Shown here piece by piece: positions 52,571 through 60,531 of a stretch of 64,000 nt of DNA; position 1 is the stretch's first letter, and every line of letters starts with the position of its first letter. The notes beneath the pieces were generated by a model, which was not told the origin of the DNA, searched no databases, and saw only the letters and a program-made list of their open reading frames with translations. A program made the position numbers and the translations under genes. This DNA is from an uncultured Clostridia bacterium (GTDB lineage Bacteria > Bacillota > Clostridia > Christensenellales > Borkfalkiaceae): positions 1 through 64,000 of the forward strand of contig CALVLV010000008.1 of assembly GCA_944341075.1 (NCBI GenBank), written 5' to 3'.

Positions 52571-54339
52571 AGCGTCAGAGCGGCGCGCACCTTCCGCGCT
52601 CGCCCTACCGCGATTTTGTGCGCGTGAAAACAGAGCGCAAGGGCATAGGAAAGCTGAAGGTCATATTCATACTGCTCATGGCCCTGCTGCAGCTGTGCCT
52701 GCTGGCATTTTTCCATTATGCGCTTACGGAGGTGTTCCGCGGCTACCTCATTTTTTCGGTGGTGCTGGACATAATAACCTGTTTTTACATTCTGGGCTCC
52801 TCAAAAAACGGGCGCTCCAAGCCCGTGTGGATAATGTTGGTGCTCGTGCTCTTCCCCGTAGGGTTTCTTGTGTACTTATTGTCGGACGAACGCATATTTT
52901 TCCGTCCGTCGCGCAAGCGGTATGCCGCCATACTGCAGTCCTCCGCGGGCATGCTCACGGGGTGCGGAACGGGCGGGCTTGGCAAGTCCACCATGCACGC
53001 GGCAAATTACATGGTAAACACAACGGGGTTCGTGCCCTATAAAAATACGCGGGCAAAGTATTACCCCTCGGGCGCGTCGGCCTTCGACGACATGCTCATA
53101 GACTGTGCGGGTGCGCGCAAATTTATATTCATAGAATACTTTATAATAGCCGAAGGCGCGCTGTACAGCCGCCTGTTTTCCGTGCTTGAAGAGCGCGCCG
53201 CCGCAGGCGTGGATGTGCGCGTGATATACGATGACATGGGCAGCAGCGGCAGAATATCGCGCAAGGCGCTTAAAAAGGCACGCAGCGCGGGCATACGCAT
53301 GTATGCCTTCAACAAGCTTGTGCCGCTGTATAAAATAGGCATGAATTACCGCGACCACCGCAAAATAACCGTTGTGGACGGCGAGCTGGCGTATACGGGC
53401 GGCATAAATATTTCAGATGAATATGTAAACGAAAAGCGCCTTTACGGGTATTGGAAGGACAACGCCGTGCGCGTGGAGGGCGACGCCGTGCAGAGCTTTA
53501 CGCTCATGTTCCTGCGCCAGTGGGAGTTTGTTACCAGAAAGCCATTCGACTATGCGCCCTTTTTGTATGCGGGCGGGGCAAAGTTTCCCGCGCCCCTCTC
53601 CGGCCGGGGAAGCCCTGCAGAAGCCGATTGCGCATTGCCGGCCGAAGTTACTGTGGGCGGGGAGGCTGACGTGCAGCCGCGCGGGGCGGGCGCAGTCACC
53701 ATAGTTTCAGAGGCCGAGCGCCTCGCCGCGGGCATAGTCCCTCCGCAGGCTGAAGAAAAAAAAGAGGCAGATGTGCAGTCTGCCGGGGAAGAACACGGCG
53801 GAGTATTTATCCCATATGCCGCGGGGCTGGAGTTCCCCGACCCCGTTGTGCGCGACGTGTACGCGGGGGCAATTTCGCAGGCAAACGAGAGGGTGTGGAT
53901 AATGACGCCCTACTTTGTGCCGGACGAAACTATAACAAACCTGCTTGCAAGCAAGGCGCGCAGCGGTGCAGACGTGCGCATAGTGTTGCCAGGCGTGCCA
54001 GACAAGGCGTTCGTGTACCTGGTATCGCTGGACAACGCCGACAAACTTACAAAAAGCGGCGTAAAGGTGTACACCATGGCCGATTCGTTCGTGCACACAA
54101 AGTCTGTGCTCACCGAAAACTGTGCCATAATAGGTTCGGCAAACTTCGATCTTCGCTCCTTTTTCCAGCAGTACGAAAACGCGCTGTACACAGACGATAA
54201 AGCGGTGATGCGCGGGCTTGAGCGCGACTTTGAAGATACCTTCCCCGAGTGCGTTCAGCGCGGGTTCATAGACGGCAAGCCCGGCCCGCTGCGCGCTCTT
54301 CTAACGGCTATATTGCAGATTTTTGCCCCCATGATGTAA
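52546..54339 (+). CDS. cls: Cardiolipin synthase with an extra linker
   Basis: A 597-residue membrane enzyme of the phospholipase D superfamily that joins two phosphatidylglycerols into cardiolipin. Three N-terminal hydrophobic helices are followed by two PLD units: HRKITVVDG (His271) and HTKSVLTENCAIIGSANFD (His517), the second matching the H-x-K-x4-D/N-x6-GS pattern. About 80 residues between the units (roughly 345-425) are a Pro/Ala/Gly/Glu-rich, low-complexity stretch (for example AEADCALPAEVTVGG) absent from typical 480-510 residue enzymes. The start overlaps the previous gene and has TGAGGAAAA. It is the last gene of the regulator/kinase operon. Confidence 0.92.
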   Translation: MRVEKRTLKRQSGAHLPRSPYRDFVRVKTERKGIGKLKVIFILLMALLQLCLLAFFHYALTEVFRGYLIFSVVLDIITCFYILGSSKNGRSKPVWIMLVLVLFPVGFLVYLLSDERIFFRPSRKRYAAILQSSAGMLTGCGTGGLGKSTMHAANYMVNTTGFVPYKNTRAKYYPSGASAFDDMLIDCAGARKFIFIEYFIIAEGALYSRLFSVLEERAAAGVDVRVIYDDMGSSGRISRKALKKARSAGIRMYAFNKLVPLYKIGMNYRDHRKITVVDGELAYTGGINISDEYVNEKRLYGYWKDNAVRVEGDAVQSFTLMFLRQWEFVTRKPFDYAPFLYAGGAKFPAPLSGRGSPAEADCALPAEVTVGGEADVQPRGAGAVTIVSEAERLAAGIVPPQAEEKKEADVQSAGEEHGGVFIPYAAGLEFPDPVVRDVYAGAISQANERVWIMTPYFVPDETITNLLASKARSGADVRIVLPGVPDKAFVYLVSLDNADKLTKSGVKVYTMADSFVHTKSVLTENCAIIGSANFDLRSFFQQYENALYTDDKAVMRGLERDFEDTFPECVQRGFIDGKPGPLRALLTAILQIFAPMM

Positions 54340-54490
54340 ACACATTGCGGCAAAAGGCGCCGCAATATGTCCTAACCATGCGCGGTTTGTGTTTTCTGCT
54401 GTACATTTCACCAAAGTTTTACAATACTGTATTAAGTTTACAATATTCAGGGAATATAATGGTATTGTAATAATCGGAAGGAGATGTATT

Positions 54491-54727
54491 ATGAAGGTCT
54501 ACGAACTTGAAGAGGCGCAGGACGGCACCATGCATGTTGAAAAAAAGCCTGAAATAAAGGGCGCAAAGGCCAACGGCAAAAAGGTTGCCGCAGGCATAGC
54601 CGCGGCGGCGGGCGTGGCGTTCGAGGTGATACTCGGCCTGCCCGTATATATCGTGCTCGCCGTGGTGGCCGTGCCCGCCGCGCTTATAACGCTGTTTTCT
54701 AAGCTCGGCAAGCGGCGCAGGGCGTAA
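54491..54727 (+). CDS. Small membrane protein
   Basis: A 78-residue protein. The first 35 residues are acidic then basic (YELEEAQDG, KPEIKGAKANGKK) and one or two short hydrophobic helices follow (VAAGIAAAAGVAFEVILGLPVYIVLAVV is the region), with a basic end KLGKRRRA. The ATG has GGAAGGAG upstream, and TATAAT at 54455-54460 is a likely -10. The frame upstream to 54389 has no ribosome site. No family recognised. A strong terminator lies 50 bases downstream. Confidence 0.65.
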   Translation: MKVYELEEAQDGTMHVEKKPEIKGAKANGKKVAAGIAAAAGVAFEVILGLPVYIVLAVVAVPAALITLFSKLGKRRRA

Positions 54728-54777
54728 GTTTTGCGTGGCGCAGCTGCAGTTCATTGTTTCCATCTTTAAAATACAGT

Positions 54778-54822
54778 GCAGGCGGCGCGGGCAGTTTGCC
54801 CCGCGCCGCCTGCATATTTTTA
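54778..54822 (+). terminator. Strong hairpin terminator
   Basis: Perfect 14-bp arms (54778-54791 and 54800-54813), followed by ATATTTTTA. Confidence 0.8.
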
Positions 54823-55050
54823 CCTTGCTGACTTTGCCATTGCAGAAAAATAAGCGCGTTTTGCCTGTAAAGCGAGCGCGCGCCGCTTACTTATAAATCG
54901 CGTGCCGCAGGCGTTAACAATTTTTTAATAAAATATATACAATAGTTTTGCATTTTTTTACCATTTCGCAAACATCGGCGCTGTACAATGAGCTCACAAA
55001 ACAAGATGGCGGGTGTGGCCATGCGGGCCTGCCCGCAGGAGGTAAAAAAT

Positions 55051-55425
55051 ATGCAGAATGAATACAGTGTGAAGGATATAAAGGCAACACAGCGCATACG
55101 CGGCAACTATACCGCGAATACCGAAAGCGACGTAGAGGCCCTGCGCAGGCTGGATAAAAAGGTGCGCCGCCCCGCAGATATTGCGGCATATACCGTGGGT
55201 ACCGCCTCGGCGCTGGTGCTGGGCACTGGCATGTGCATATGCATGGGCGCGCTGGGCGCGGCTTCGCTGTTCCCGCTCGGCGTGGTGGTCGGCGCAGTGG
55301 GAATTGTGCTGGCAGTTGCAAACTACTTTATCTACAGGGCCGTGCTTAAAAGGCGCAAGGCAAAGTATGCCGCCGATATAGTCGCCCTTTCAGACAAGAT
55401 ACTTTCGTGCGGCGGGCATAACTGA
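55051..55425 (+). CDS. Small two-helix membrane protein (paralogue of 51589 gene)
   Basis: A 124-residue protein. A charged N-terminus (SVKDIKATQRIRGNY, LRRLDKKVRRPAD) precedes two membrane helices at about 45-67 and 72-94 with the phrase GTGMCICMGALG, then a basic helix (KRRKAKYAADIVALSDKIL). The frame opens at 54988, but the ATG at 55051 has CAGGAGGT at ideal distance. Shared motifs with the gene at 51589 show common origin. Function unknown. It is transcribed alone and is followed by dispersed repeats. Confidence 0.75.
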   Translation: MQNEYSVKDIKATQRIRGNYTANTESDVEALRRLDKKVRRPADIAAYTVGTASALVLGTGMCICMGALGAASLFPLGVVVGAVGIVLAVANYFIYRAVLKRRKAKYAADIVALSDKILSCGGHN

Positions 55426-55517
55426 GCGTAACGCCTGCCTGACCGCCATTGCGTAAGTGCGGCTATTTTTTGCACATTGTCATTCGGTCGGAATAATAGC
55501 TTTTTGCCTGCGCCTTG

Positions 55518-55725
55518 TCATTTCGACCGAGCGACAGCGAGTGGAGAAATCTCAAAAAATCCCTCCGCCTTGCTCCCGCATGCGCTTGTGCAAGGCATCT
55601 TCCCTATCAGAGGATGCTCTATTGCGGAACAGATCTCTCCGCTTCGCGCACTTTGTGCGCTTCGGTCGAGATGACATGTAAATGGCATATCCCTGTGCGC
55701 TTCGGTCGAGATGACATATAAACAG
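55518..55725. repeat. Cluster of dispersed GTCATTTCGACCG repeats
   Basis: One forward copy at 55518-55553 (GTCATTTCGACCGAGCG...AGAAATCTC). Reverse copies lie at 55631-55676 and, partly, at 55693-55716; the segment GTGCGCTTCGGTCGAGATGACAT is present in both. No gene lies in 55426-56000. Confidence 0.8.
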
Positions 55726-55786
55726 GTATATTCCTTTCCGTAATGTGGGTCGGTCGCCCTGGCAATAGACGGCGTTTATAAAGTTG

Positions 55787-55815
55787 TTGACATTGCGTTA
55801 AGGATATGATATAAT
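55787..55815 (+). promoter_or_regulatory. Near-perfect sigma-A promoter with extended -10
   Basis: TTGACA (55787-55792), 17-bp spacer, TATAAT (55810-55815) with TG at 55807-55808. Confidence 0.88.
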
Positions 55816-55821
55816 CGTATA

Positions 55822-55966
55822 AAACATAAACGCAAGGGGTTATAAATTATGTCCGTAGGAGAGGGCGACAGTAGCGGCTCCTGTCCACGAATAACAAAAA
55901 CTCAAAAGTAAACTTTAAGGCATAGCCATAAGGTCGCAGACCGATATGGTTATGTCTTTTTGCGTT
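55822..55966 (+). promoter_or_regulatory. Structured leader: putative riboswitch with transcription terminator
   Basis: The leader folds as a unit. AAACGCAA (55828-55835) can pair with TTGCGTTT (55961-55968). Inside, GTTAT/ATAAC (55839-55843, 55891-55895) closes a domain holding CGTAGGAG with CTCCT...ACG and the loop AGGGCGACAGTAGCGG. A second hairpin, GGCATAGCCATA with TATGGTTATGTC (55919-55930, 55945-55956) capped by GGTC/GACC, is followed by five T, a textbook intrinsic terminator about 40 bases before the start codon. Such an arrangement regulates expression in response to a ligand or ion. It does not match the yybP-ykoY manganese motif (GGGGAGUAG) or another class I know. Confidence 0.6.
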
Positions 55967-56000
55967 TAAAATTATTTCAGGAGGATCTTAAAAACAAAAA

Positions 56001-58736
56001 ATGGAAGACCAACAACGGCGCCCCTGGCACGCGATGTCTTACCAACAGACAGAGGAAGTGCTGGAGACCAGCGAAGAGGGGCTTTCAGACGAAGAGGCGG
56101 CAAGGCGCCTTGAAAAGTATGGCAAAAACGTACTGCGCGAAGTAAAACCCAAGAGCATCTGGAAGATGATCCTGGAGCAGATATCGGATATCATGGTGAT
56201 AATTCTGGTAATTGCCATGGTGTTCTCGCTGGTGATGCAGTTTATAGACGGCGAGGGGCTTGCTGAGGCCATAGTAATATTCTGCGTAATAGTGCTCAAC
56301 GCCGCCGTGGGCGTCATTCAGGAGAAGAAGGCCGCCGACGCGCTGGCCGCGCTAAAAAAGATGACGGCGCCCAACGCCCGCGTTTTAAGGAACGGCGAAG
56401 AGAGCGTAGTGCCCGCCAGCGACCTTGTCCCCGGCGACATAGTGTATCTTGAAGACGGCGCCATAGTCCCCGCGGATATAAGGATAATAAACGATAACAA
56501 CATGAGCGTGCAGGAAGCTTCGCTAACGGGCGAAAGCGTTCCCTCGCCCAAAGACGGCCCCACCGTGCTGCCCGAGGACGCGCCCCTTGGCGACAGGGTG
56601 AACATGGCGTATTCCTCTTCCGTGGTCATGTACGGCAACGCCGTGGGCATAGTAGTGGGCACGGGCATGAATACCGAAGTCGGCAAGATAGCCGACATGC
56701 TCAAAAAGCAGGACGACTTTCAGACGCCCATCAAAAAGAAACTCAATTCGGTTGGCAAGATACTCACGCTCATCGGCGTCATCGTGTGCGTCGTAATAAT
56801 GGTCATCGGCTTTTTGGATACCAGGGTAGAGAGGTCGTGGGAAGAGCTTGTGTTTCTTGGCATATCGCTGGCTATATCCATAATCCCCGAAGGCCTGCCC
56901 GCCACGGCTACCATAATAATGGCGTTCGGCGTTCAGCGCATGGCAAAAAAGAATGCTCTGGTAAAGAGCCTGCCCGCCGTTGAAACGCTGGGCAGCGCCA
57001 CCGTTGTGTGCTGCGACAAGACGGGCACGCTCACCCTGAACAAGATGACGGTAACCAACGTTGCCGTTGGCGCCGACTTTGAAATGGGCACCACAACGCT
57101 GACCGAAAATCTTGAACAGAAGTACGACCGCGCCGTGTATTCCGACCTGCTCAGCGCCTGCGCGCTGTGCGGCAACGCGCATATGGACCCCGACCGCCCC
57201 GGCGAAACGATGGGCGACCCCACCGAGGGCGCGCTGATACTGTTTGCCGATAAGTTCGGGATTAATTCCGAAGACTACGAGGAGGAGCACCCCAGGCTGT
57301 TTGAACAGCCCTTCGACTCCGACCGCAAGCGCATGACCACGGTGAACGACATGCCCGAAGGGTACGTTTCGTACACCAAGGGCGCCGTGGACGAAATGCT
57401 GCCGCTGTGCTCGCATGTGCTCACGGGCGAGGGCGTGCGCCCTATGACCGACAGCGACAGGCGGAAAATACTTGACCTGTGCAACAACATGTCTAAAAAC
57501 GCGCTGCGCGTTCTGGGCTTTGCCAAGCGCAGCCTTACCAAGGTGCCCGAAAACGAGACGGACAACGTGGAGTTCGACATGACGTTCATAGGCGCCGTGG
57601 GCATGATAGATCCTCCCCGCAAGGAGGTCATCGGCGCGGTGGAAACCTGCCACGAGGCGGGCATACGCGTTATAATGATAACGGGCGACCACAAGGTCAC
57701 GGCGCTTGCCATAGCAAAGCAGCTGCACATATTCCGCAAGGGCAACACCGTTATAACCGGCCCCGAGCTGGACGAAATGACCGACGAACAGCTGGACGAG
57801 GCGGTTAAAACGTGCGTGGTGTTCGCGCGCGTTTCCCCTTCGGATAAGCTGCGCATAATAAAGTCGCTCAAGCGCACGGGCGAAGTTGCCGCCATGACGG
57901 GCGACGGCGTGAACGACAGCCCCGCCTTAAAGGAGGCCGATATAGGCGTTGCCATGGGTATCACCGGTACTGACGTTGCCAAGGACGCGGCAGACATGAT
58001 CCTTCTGGACGACAACTTTACCACCATAGAGCACGCCATAAGGGAGGGCCGCCGCGTATACCGCAACATACAAAAGGTAATACAGTTCCTTGTTGCCGGC
58101 AATATATCGGAGATACTCACGCTCTTCCTCGCCTTCTGCTTCGGCTGGGAAGACCCCATACTTGCCATACACGTGCTGCTTATAAACCTTGCCACCGACT
58201 CGCTGCCCGCCATTGCGCTGGGCGTAGACCCCGCCGACAGGAACGTGATGAAAGTCCCGCCCGTAAAGAGCGGCACGCTGTTTGAAAAGGGCGTTATAAT
58301 GCGCATAGTGCTGCACGGATTGTTTATTACGGCGGCGTCGCTTGCGGCATACGGCATTGCAGAGCTTGCGCCCATCAACCTCAACGGCAACGAAAAGCAC
58401 GAAGTCGCCATGACGATGACCTTCATGGTGCTCGCCCTTTCGCAGCTGGTACACGCCATAAACCAGCGCTCAAATTACGACAGCGTGTTCCGTCCCGGCC
58501 AGGGGCACAACCACTTTTTATACGGCGCCATGGCAGCCTCTGTAGCCATAGTGGCGTTCGTGTCGTTCGTGCCCGGCGTAATGGGCTTCTTCGAGCTTGT
58601 ATATCTCCACTGGAGCTGCTATTTAATAGTGCTCGCGCTGTCGCTCTTCCCGCTTGTCGCGGTAGAAATAAGCAAGATATTCATGCGCCTGTGGAAAAAG
58701 CGGCACACCGCCGCCCAGCCCGAAGTTGTGGACTGA
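56001..58736 (+). CDS. P2-type cation-transporting ATPase, calcium-pump like
   Basis: A 911-residue P-type ATPase. In order: an N-terminal cation-ATPase domain (YQQTEEVLETSEEG), TGESVPS, the fourth helix motif IIPEGLPATATI, the phosphorylation motif CDKTGTLTLNK, KGAVDEM in the nucleotide domain, TGDHKVTA, MTGDGVNDSPALKEADIGVAMG, and the C-terminal helices with NLATDSLPAIALG. The PEGLP and NLATDSLPA residues match calcium-type pumps (P2A). It exports a divalent cation from the cytoplasm. The ATG has CAGGAGGAT (55979-55987). Expression is probably set by the leader attenuator upstream. It is one of two P2 pumps in the window; the other has an altered fourth helix. Confidence 0.93.
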   Translation: MEDQQRRPWHAMSYQQTEEVLETSEEGLSDEEAARRLEKYGKNVLREVKPKSIWKMILEQISDIMVIILVIAMVFSLVMQFIDGEGLAEAIVIFCVIVLNAAVGVIQEKKAADALAALKKMTAPNARVLRNGEESVVPASDLVPGDIVYLEDGAIVPADIRIINDNNMSVQEASLTGESVPSPKDGPTVLPEDAPLGDRVNMAYSSSVVMYGNAVGIVVGTGMNTEVGKIADMLKKQDDFQTPIKKKLNSVGKILTLIGVIVCVVIMVIGFLDTRVERSWEELVFLGISLAISIIPEGLPATATIIMAFGVQRMAKKNALVKSLPAVETLGSATVVCCDKTGTLTLNKMTVTNVAVGADFEMGTTTLTENLEQKYDRAVYSDLLSACALCGNAHMDPDRPGETMGDPTEGALILFADKFGINSEDYEEEHPRLFEQPFDSDRKRMTTVNDMPEGYVSYTKGAVDEMLPLCSHVLTGEGVRPMTDSDRRKILDLCNNMSKNALRVLGFAKRSLTKVPENETDNVEFDMTFIGAVGMIDPPRKEVIGAVETCHEAGIRVIMITGDHKVTALAIAKQLHIFRKGNTVITGPELDEMTDEQLDEAVKTCVVFARVSPSDKLRIIKSLKRTGEVAAMTGDGVNDSPALKEADIGVAMGITGTDVAKDAADMILLDDNFTTIEHAIREGRRVYRNIQKVIQFLVAGNISEILTLFLAFCFGWEDPILAIHVLLINLATDSLPAIALGVDPADRNVMKVPPVKSGTLFEKGVIMRIVLHGLFITAASLAAYGIAELAPINLNGNEKHEVAMTMTFMVLALSQLVHAINQRSNYDSVFRPGQGHNHFLYGAMAASVAIVAFVSFVPGVMGFFELVYLHWSCYLIVLALSLFPLVAVEISKIFMRLWKKRHTAAQPEVVD

Positions 58737-58770
58737 CTTTAAAGCGTAAAATATGCGTTATTTAAGGCAT

Positions 58771-58873
58771 ATGCGCGCGGCAATTGCCGCGCGCATAATA
58801 ATTTGCGTATATAATTTGCGCATATGATTTGTGTATAGAATAAGCCGCGGCGGTGCATGCGCACCGCCGCGGC
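58771..58873. terminator. Two palindromic terminators between convergent genes
   Basis: A 26-bp perfect palindrome at 58771-58796 (ATGCGCGCGGCAA and its complement) and a 13-bp-arm hairpin at 58844-58856/58861-58873 with loop ATGC. They serve the ATPase gene (+) and the glycosyltransferase gene (-). Confidence 0.75.
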
Positions 58874-58942
58874 ATTCTACATATGTATTTTTGCGTTGTT
58901 TAGGTCATATTGCTGCACGTTTTGCATGCGTGACAATATGCT

Positions 58943-59917
58943 TCAGTCTGCGTTTTTGCCGTCGGATGGGTAAGGTTCCTCCAGACTCCGTTCAATTATG
59001 TAGGGCGGGCGGTGCTTGGTTTCCATATAGTTCTTTCCCACATACAGGCCCACTATTCCTGCGCAGGCGCATATTACGCCCGTGCACAGCGCAATGGCGG
59101 AAAGCATTATTCCCCACCAGGGTATTATGTTCAACGCCGTCAGCGTTATGGTGACTATAAGCCCCGCAACGCCCAGCGCCGTAAATATTGCCGCAACAAG
59201 GAATATAAGGTTGAGCGGCTTTACCGAAAAGGAGGTTATGCCGTCTACGGCAAGCCCCAGCATCTTTTTAAGCGGGTATTTACTTTCGCCTGCAAAGCGC
59301 TCGGCGCGTTCGTAATAGACTTTTTCCGACCTGTACCCTATCATAGGCACAATGCCGCGCAAAAACAGGTTTACTTCGCGGAACTGTTTAAGCCCCTGCA
59401 CGGCCCGCTTGCTCATAAGTCGGTAGTCGGCATGGTTGAAAACTATCTCCACGCCCATCTTCTGCATTATTTTATAAAAGCCCTCGGCGGTGGCGCGCTT
59501 GAAGAATGTGTCTTTTTTGCGCTGTGAGCGCACGCCGTAAACTACGTCTGCGCCGCCCTGATAGTATTCGAGCATCTTGTCCACGGCGTCAACGTCGTCC
59601 TGCAGGTCGGCGTCCATTGAAATTATCGCGTCGGCGTGTTCTGCCGCCGTATGCAGCCCTGCAAGCAGCGCGCACTGGTGCCCGCGGTTGCGCGAAAGTT
59701 TTATTCCCGTAAACCGTTCGTTGCGCTTGTGCAGGTCGTAAATTATTTGCCACGTGCTGTCCGCAGAGCCGTCGTCTACAAACAATACCCTGCTTTCGGG
59801 GGATATCGCTCCGTCTGCTATAAGCTTGTCGGTCTTTTCAAGCAGCCGCTGTGCGGTCACTGGCAAAACTTCTTTCTCGTTATAGCACGGCACTACTATG
59901 TACAATATATCTGCCAT
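58943..59917 (-). CDS. GT2 glycosyltransferase with two membrane helices (GtrB/DPM1-like)
   Basis: A 324-residue enzyme that probably transfers a sugar from a nucleotide sugar to undecaprenyl phosphate at the inner membrane face. The catalytic domain has IVVPCYNEKEVL, FVDDGSADST, SRNRGHQ and the metal-binding SMDADLQDD. Two C-terminal membrane helices at about 232-258 and 268-294 are followed by GKNYMETKHRPPY, as in the GtrB/CsbB group. The sugar-lipid would serve cell wall or polysaccharide decoration. The ATG has AGGTAAA upstream. Single gene with its own promoter, divergent from the his locus. Confidence 0.9.
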   Translation of the reverse strand: MADILYIVVPCYNEKEVLPVTAQRLLEKTDKLIADGAISPESRVLFVDDGSADSTWQIIYDLHKRNERFTGIKLSRNRGHQCALLAGLHTAAEHADAIISMDADLQDDVDAVDKMLEYYQGGADVVYGVRSQRKKDTFFKRATAEGFYKIMQKMGVEIVFNHADYRLMSKRAVQGLKQFREVNLFLRGIVPMIGYRSEKVYYERAERFAGESKYPLKKMLGLAVDGITSFSVKPLNLIFLVAAIFTALGVAGLIVTITLTALNIIPWWGIMLSAIALCTGVICACAGIVGLYVGKNYMETKHRPPYIIERSLEEPYPSDGKNAD

Positions 59918-59960
59918 ATTTTACCTTTGTGTGCGGCGCGTCGGCCGTATATCGCTTTTT

Positions 59961-59989
59961 ATTTTAAAGCTTTTGGGCGGCGGTGTCAA
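59961..59989 (-). promoter_or_regulatory. Promoter of the glycosyltransferase gene
   Basis: Minus strand TTGACA (59989-59984), 17-bp spacer, TAAAAT (59966-59961). Confidence 0.75.
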
Positions 59990-60059
59990 TATAATCGCAG
60001 AAATCGGGCTGTAAAATTTATGTAAACGGCGGAAAGGTAAAATTACTGCCCAAAAACAC

Positions 60060-60108
60060 TTTACAAATTTAAAGTGATAAAGTAAAATAATAGTGTAAAC
60101 ACATTTAC
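60060..60108 (+). promoter_or_regulatory. Promoter of the yerC-hisZ unit with possible operator
   Basis: TTTACA (60060-60065), 17-bp spacer, TAAAAT (60083-60088). GTAAA-CACA-TTTAC at 60095-60108 is an inverted repeat at the expected transcription start, where a repressor could bind. Confidence 0.55.
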
Positions 60109-60177
60109 GGCCGCATGCGGCGCAGGGCGCCCGCACGGCGGGCAATATCCGCATATAAACTTGAAAGGGCTTATAAT

Positions 60178-60531
60178 ATGGAAAAATTTGACAGGGAGAT
60201 GGCGCGCGGCGACCTTTACGCGCTGTTTGCAAAGATAGCCGACAGCGGCGACTTTGAAAAACTTTTGGAAGATCTGTGCACATATACAGAGGTGGAACAG
60301 CTTGCCCAGCGTCTTTTGTGCGCCAAACTGTTGTTAAATGGGTATACCTATAACAGGATAATAGAGATAACCGACATATCTTCGGCCACCCTCTCGCGCG
60401 TGTCGCGCTGTTTAAGGCACGGCAGCGGCGGTTACAGAGAGGTGCTTTCTAAGTATTCGGCCGACGGAGTGGCCGAGGGCGAACTGTTGGAAGACGGCGC
60501 TGACGGCGAAGGCGAGGGGCAAAATGACTGA
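60178..60531 (+). CDS. YerC/YecD-type TrpR-like regulator
   Basis: A 117-residue protein of the TrpR-like YerC/YecD family. The helix-turn-helix reads LAQRLLCAKLLLNGYTYNRI and SSATLSRVSRCLRHGSGGY; the second part is the recognition helix typical of the family. YerC-type proteins regulate histidine synthesis genes in related bacteria, and hisZ overlaps its end by 8 bases, so it is a likely repressor of this locus. An acidic tail (EGELLEDGADGEG) extends beyond the family core. The frame opens at 60115, but the ATG at 60178 has GAAAGGG upstream and begins at the family N-terminus. Confidence 0.85.
   Translation: MEKFDREMARGDLYALFAKIADSGDFEKLLEDLCTYTEVEQLAQRLLCAKLLLNGYTYNRIIEITDISSATLSRVSRCLRHGSGGYREVLSKYSADGVAEGELLEDGADGEGEGQND

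Noticed and set aside
55822..55966. Known yybP-ykoY (manganese) riboswitch before the ATPase
   Set aside because: The invariant GGGGAGUAG loop is missing. GAGGGCGACAGUAGC is only superficially similar, so no name was given.
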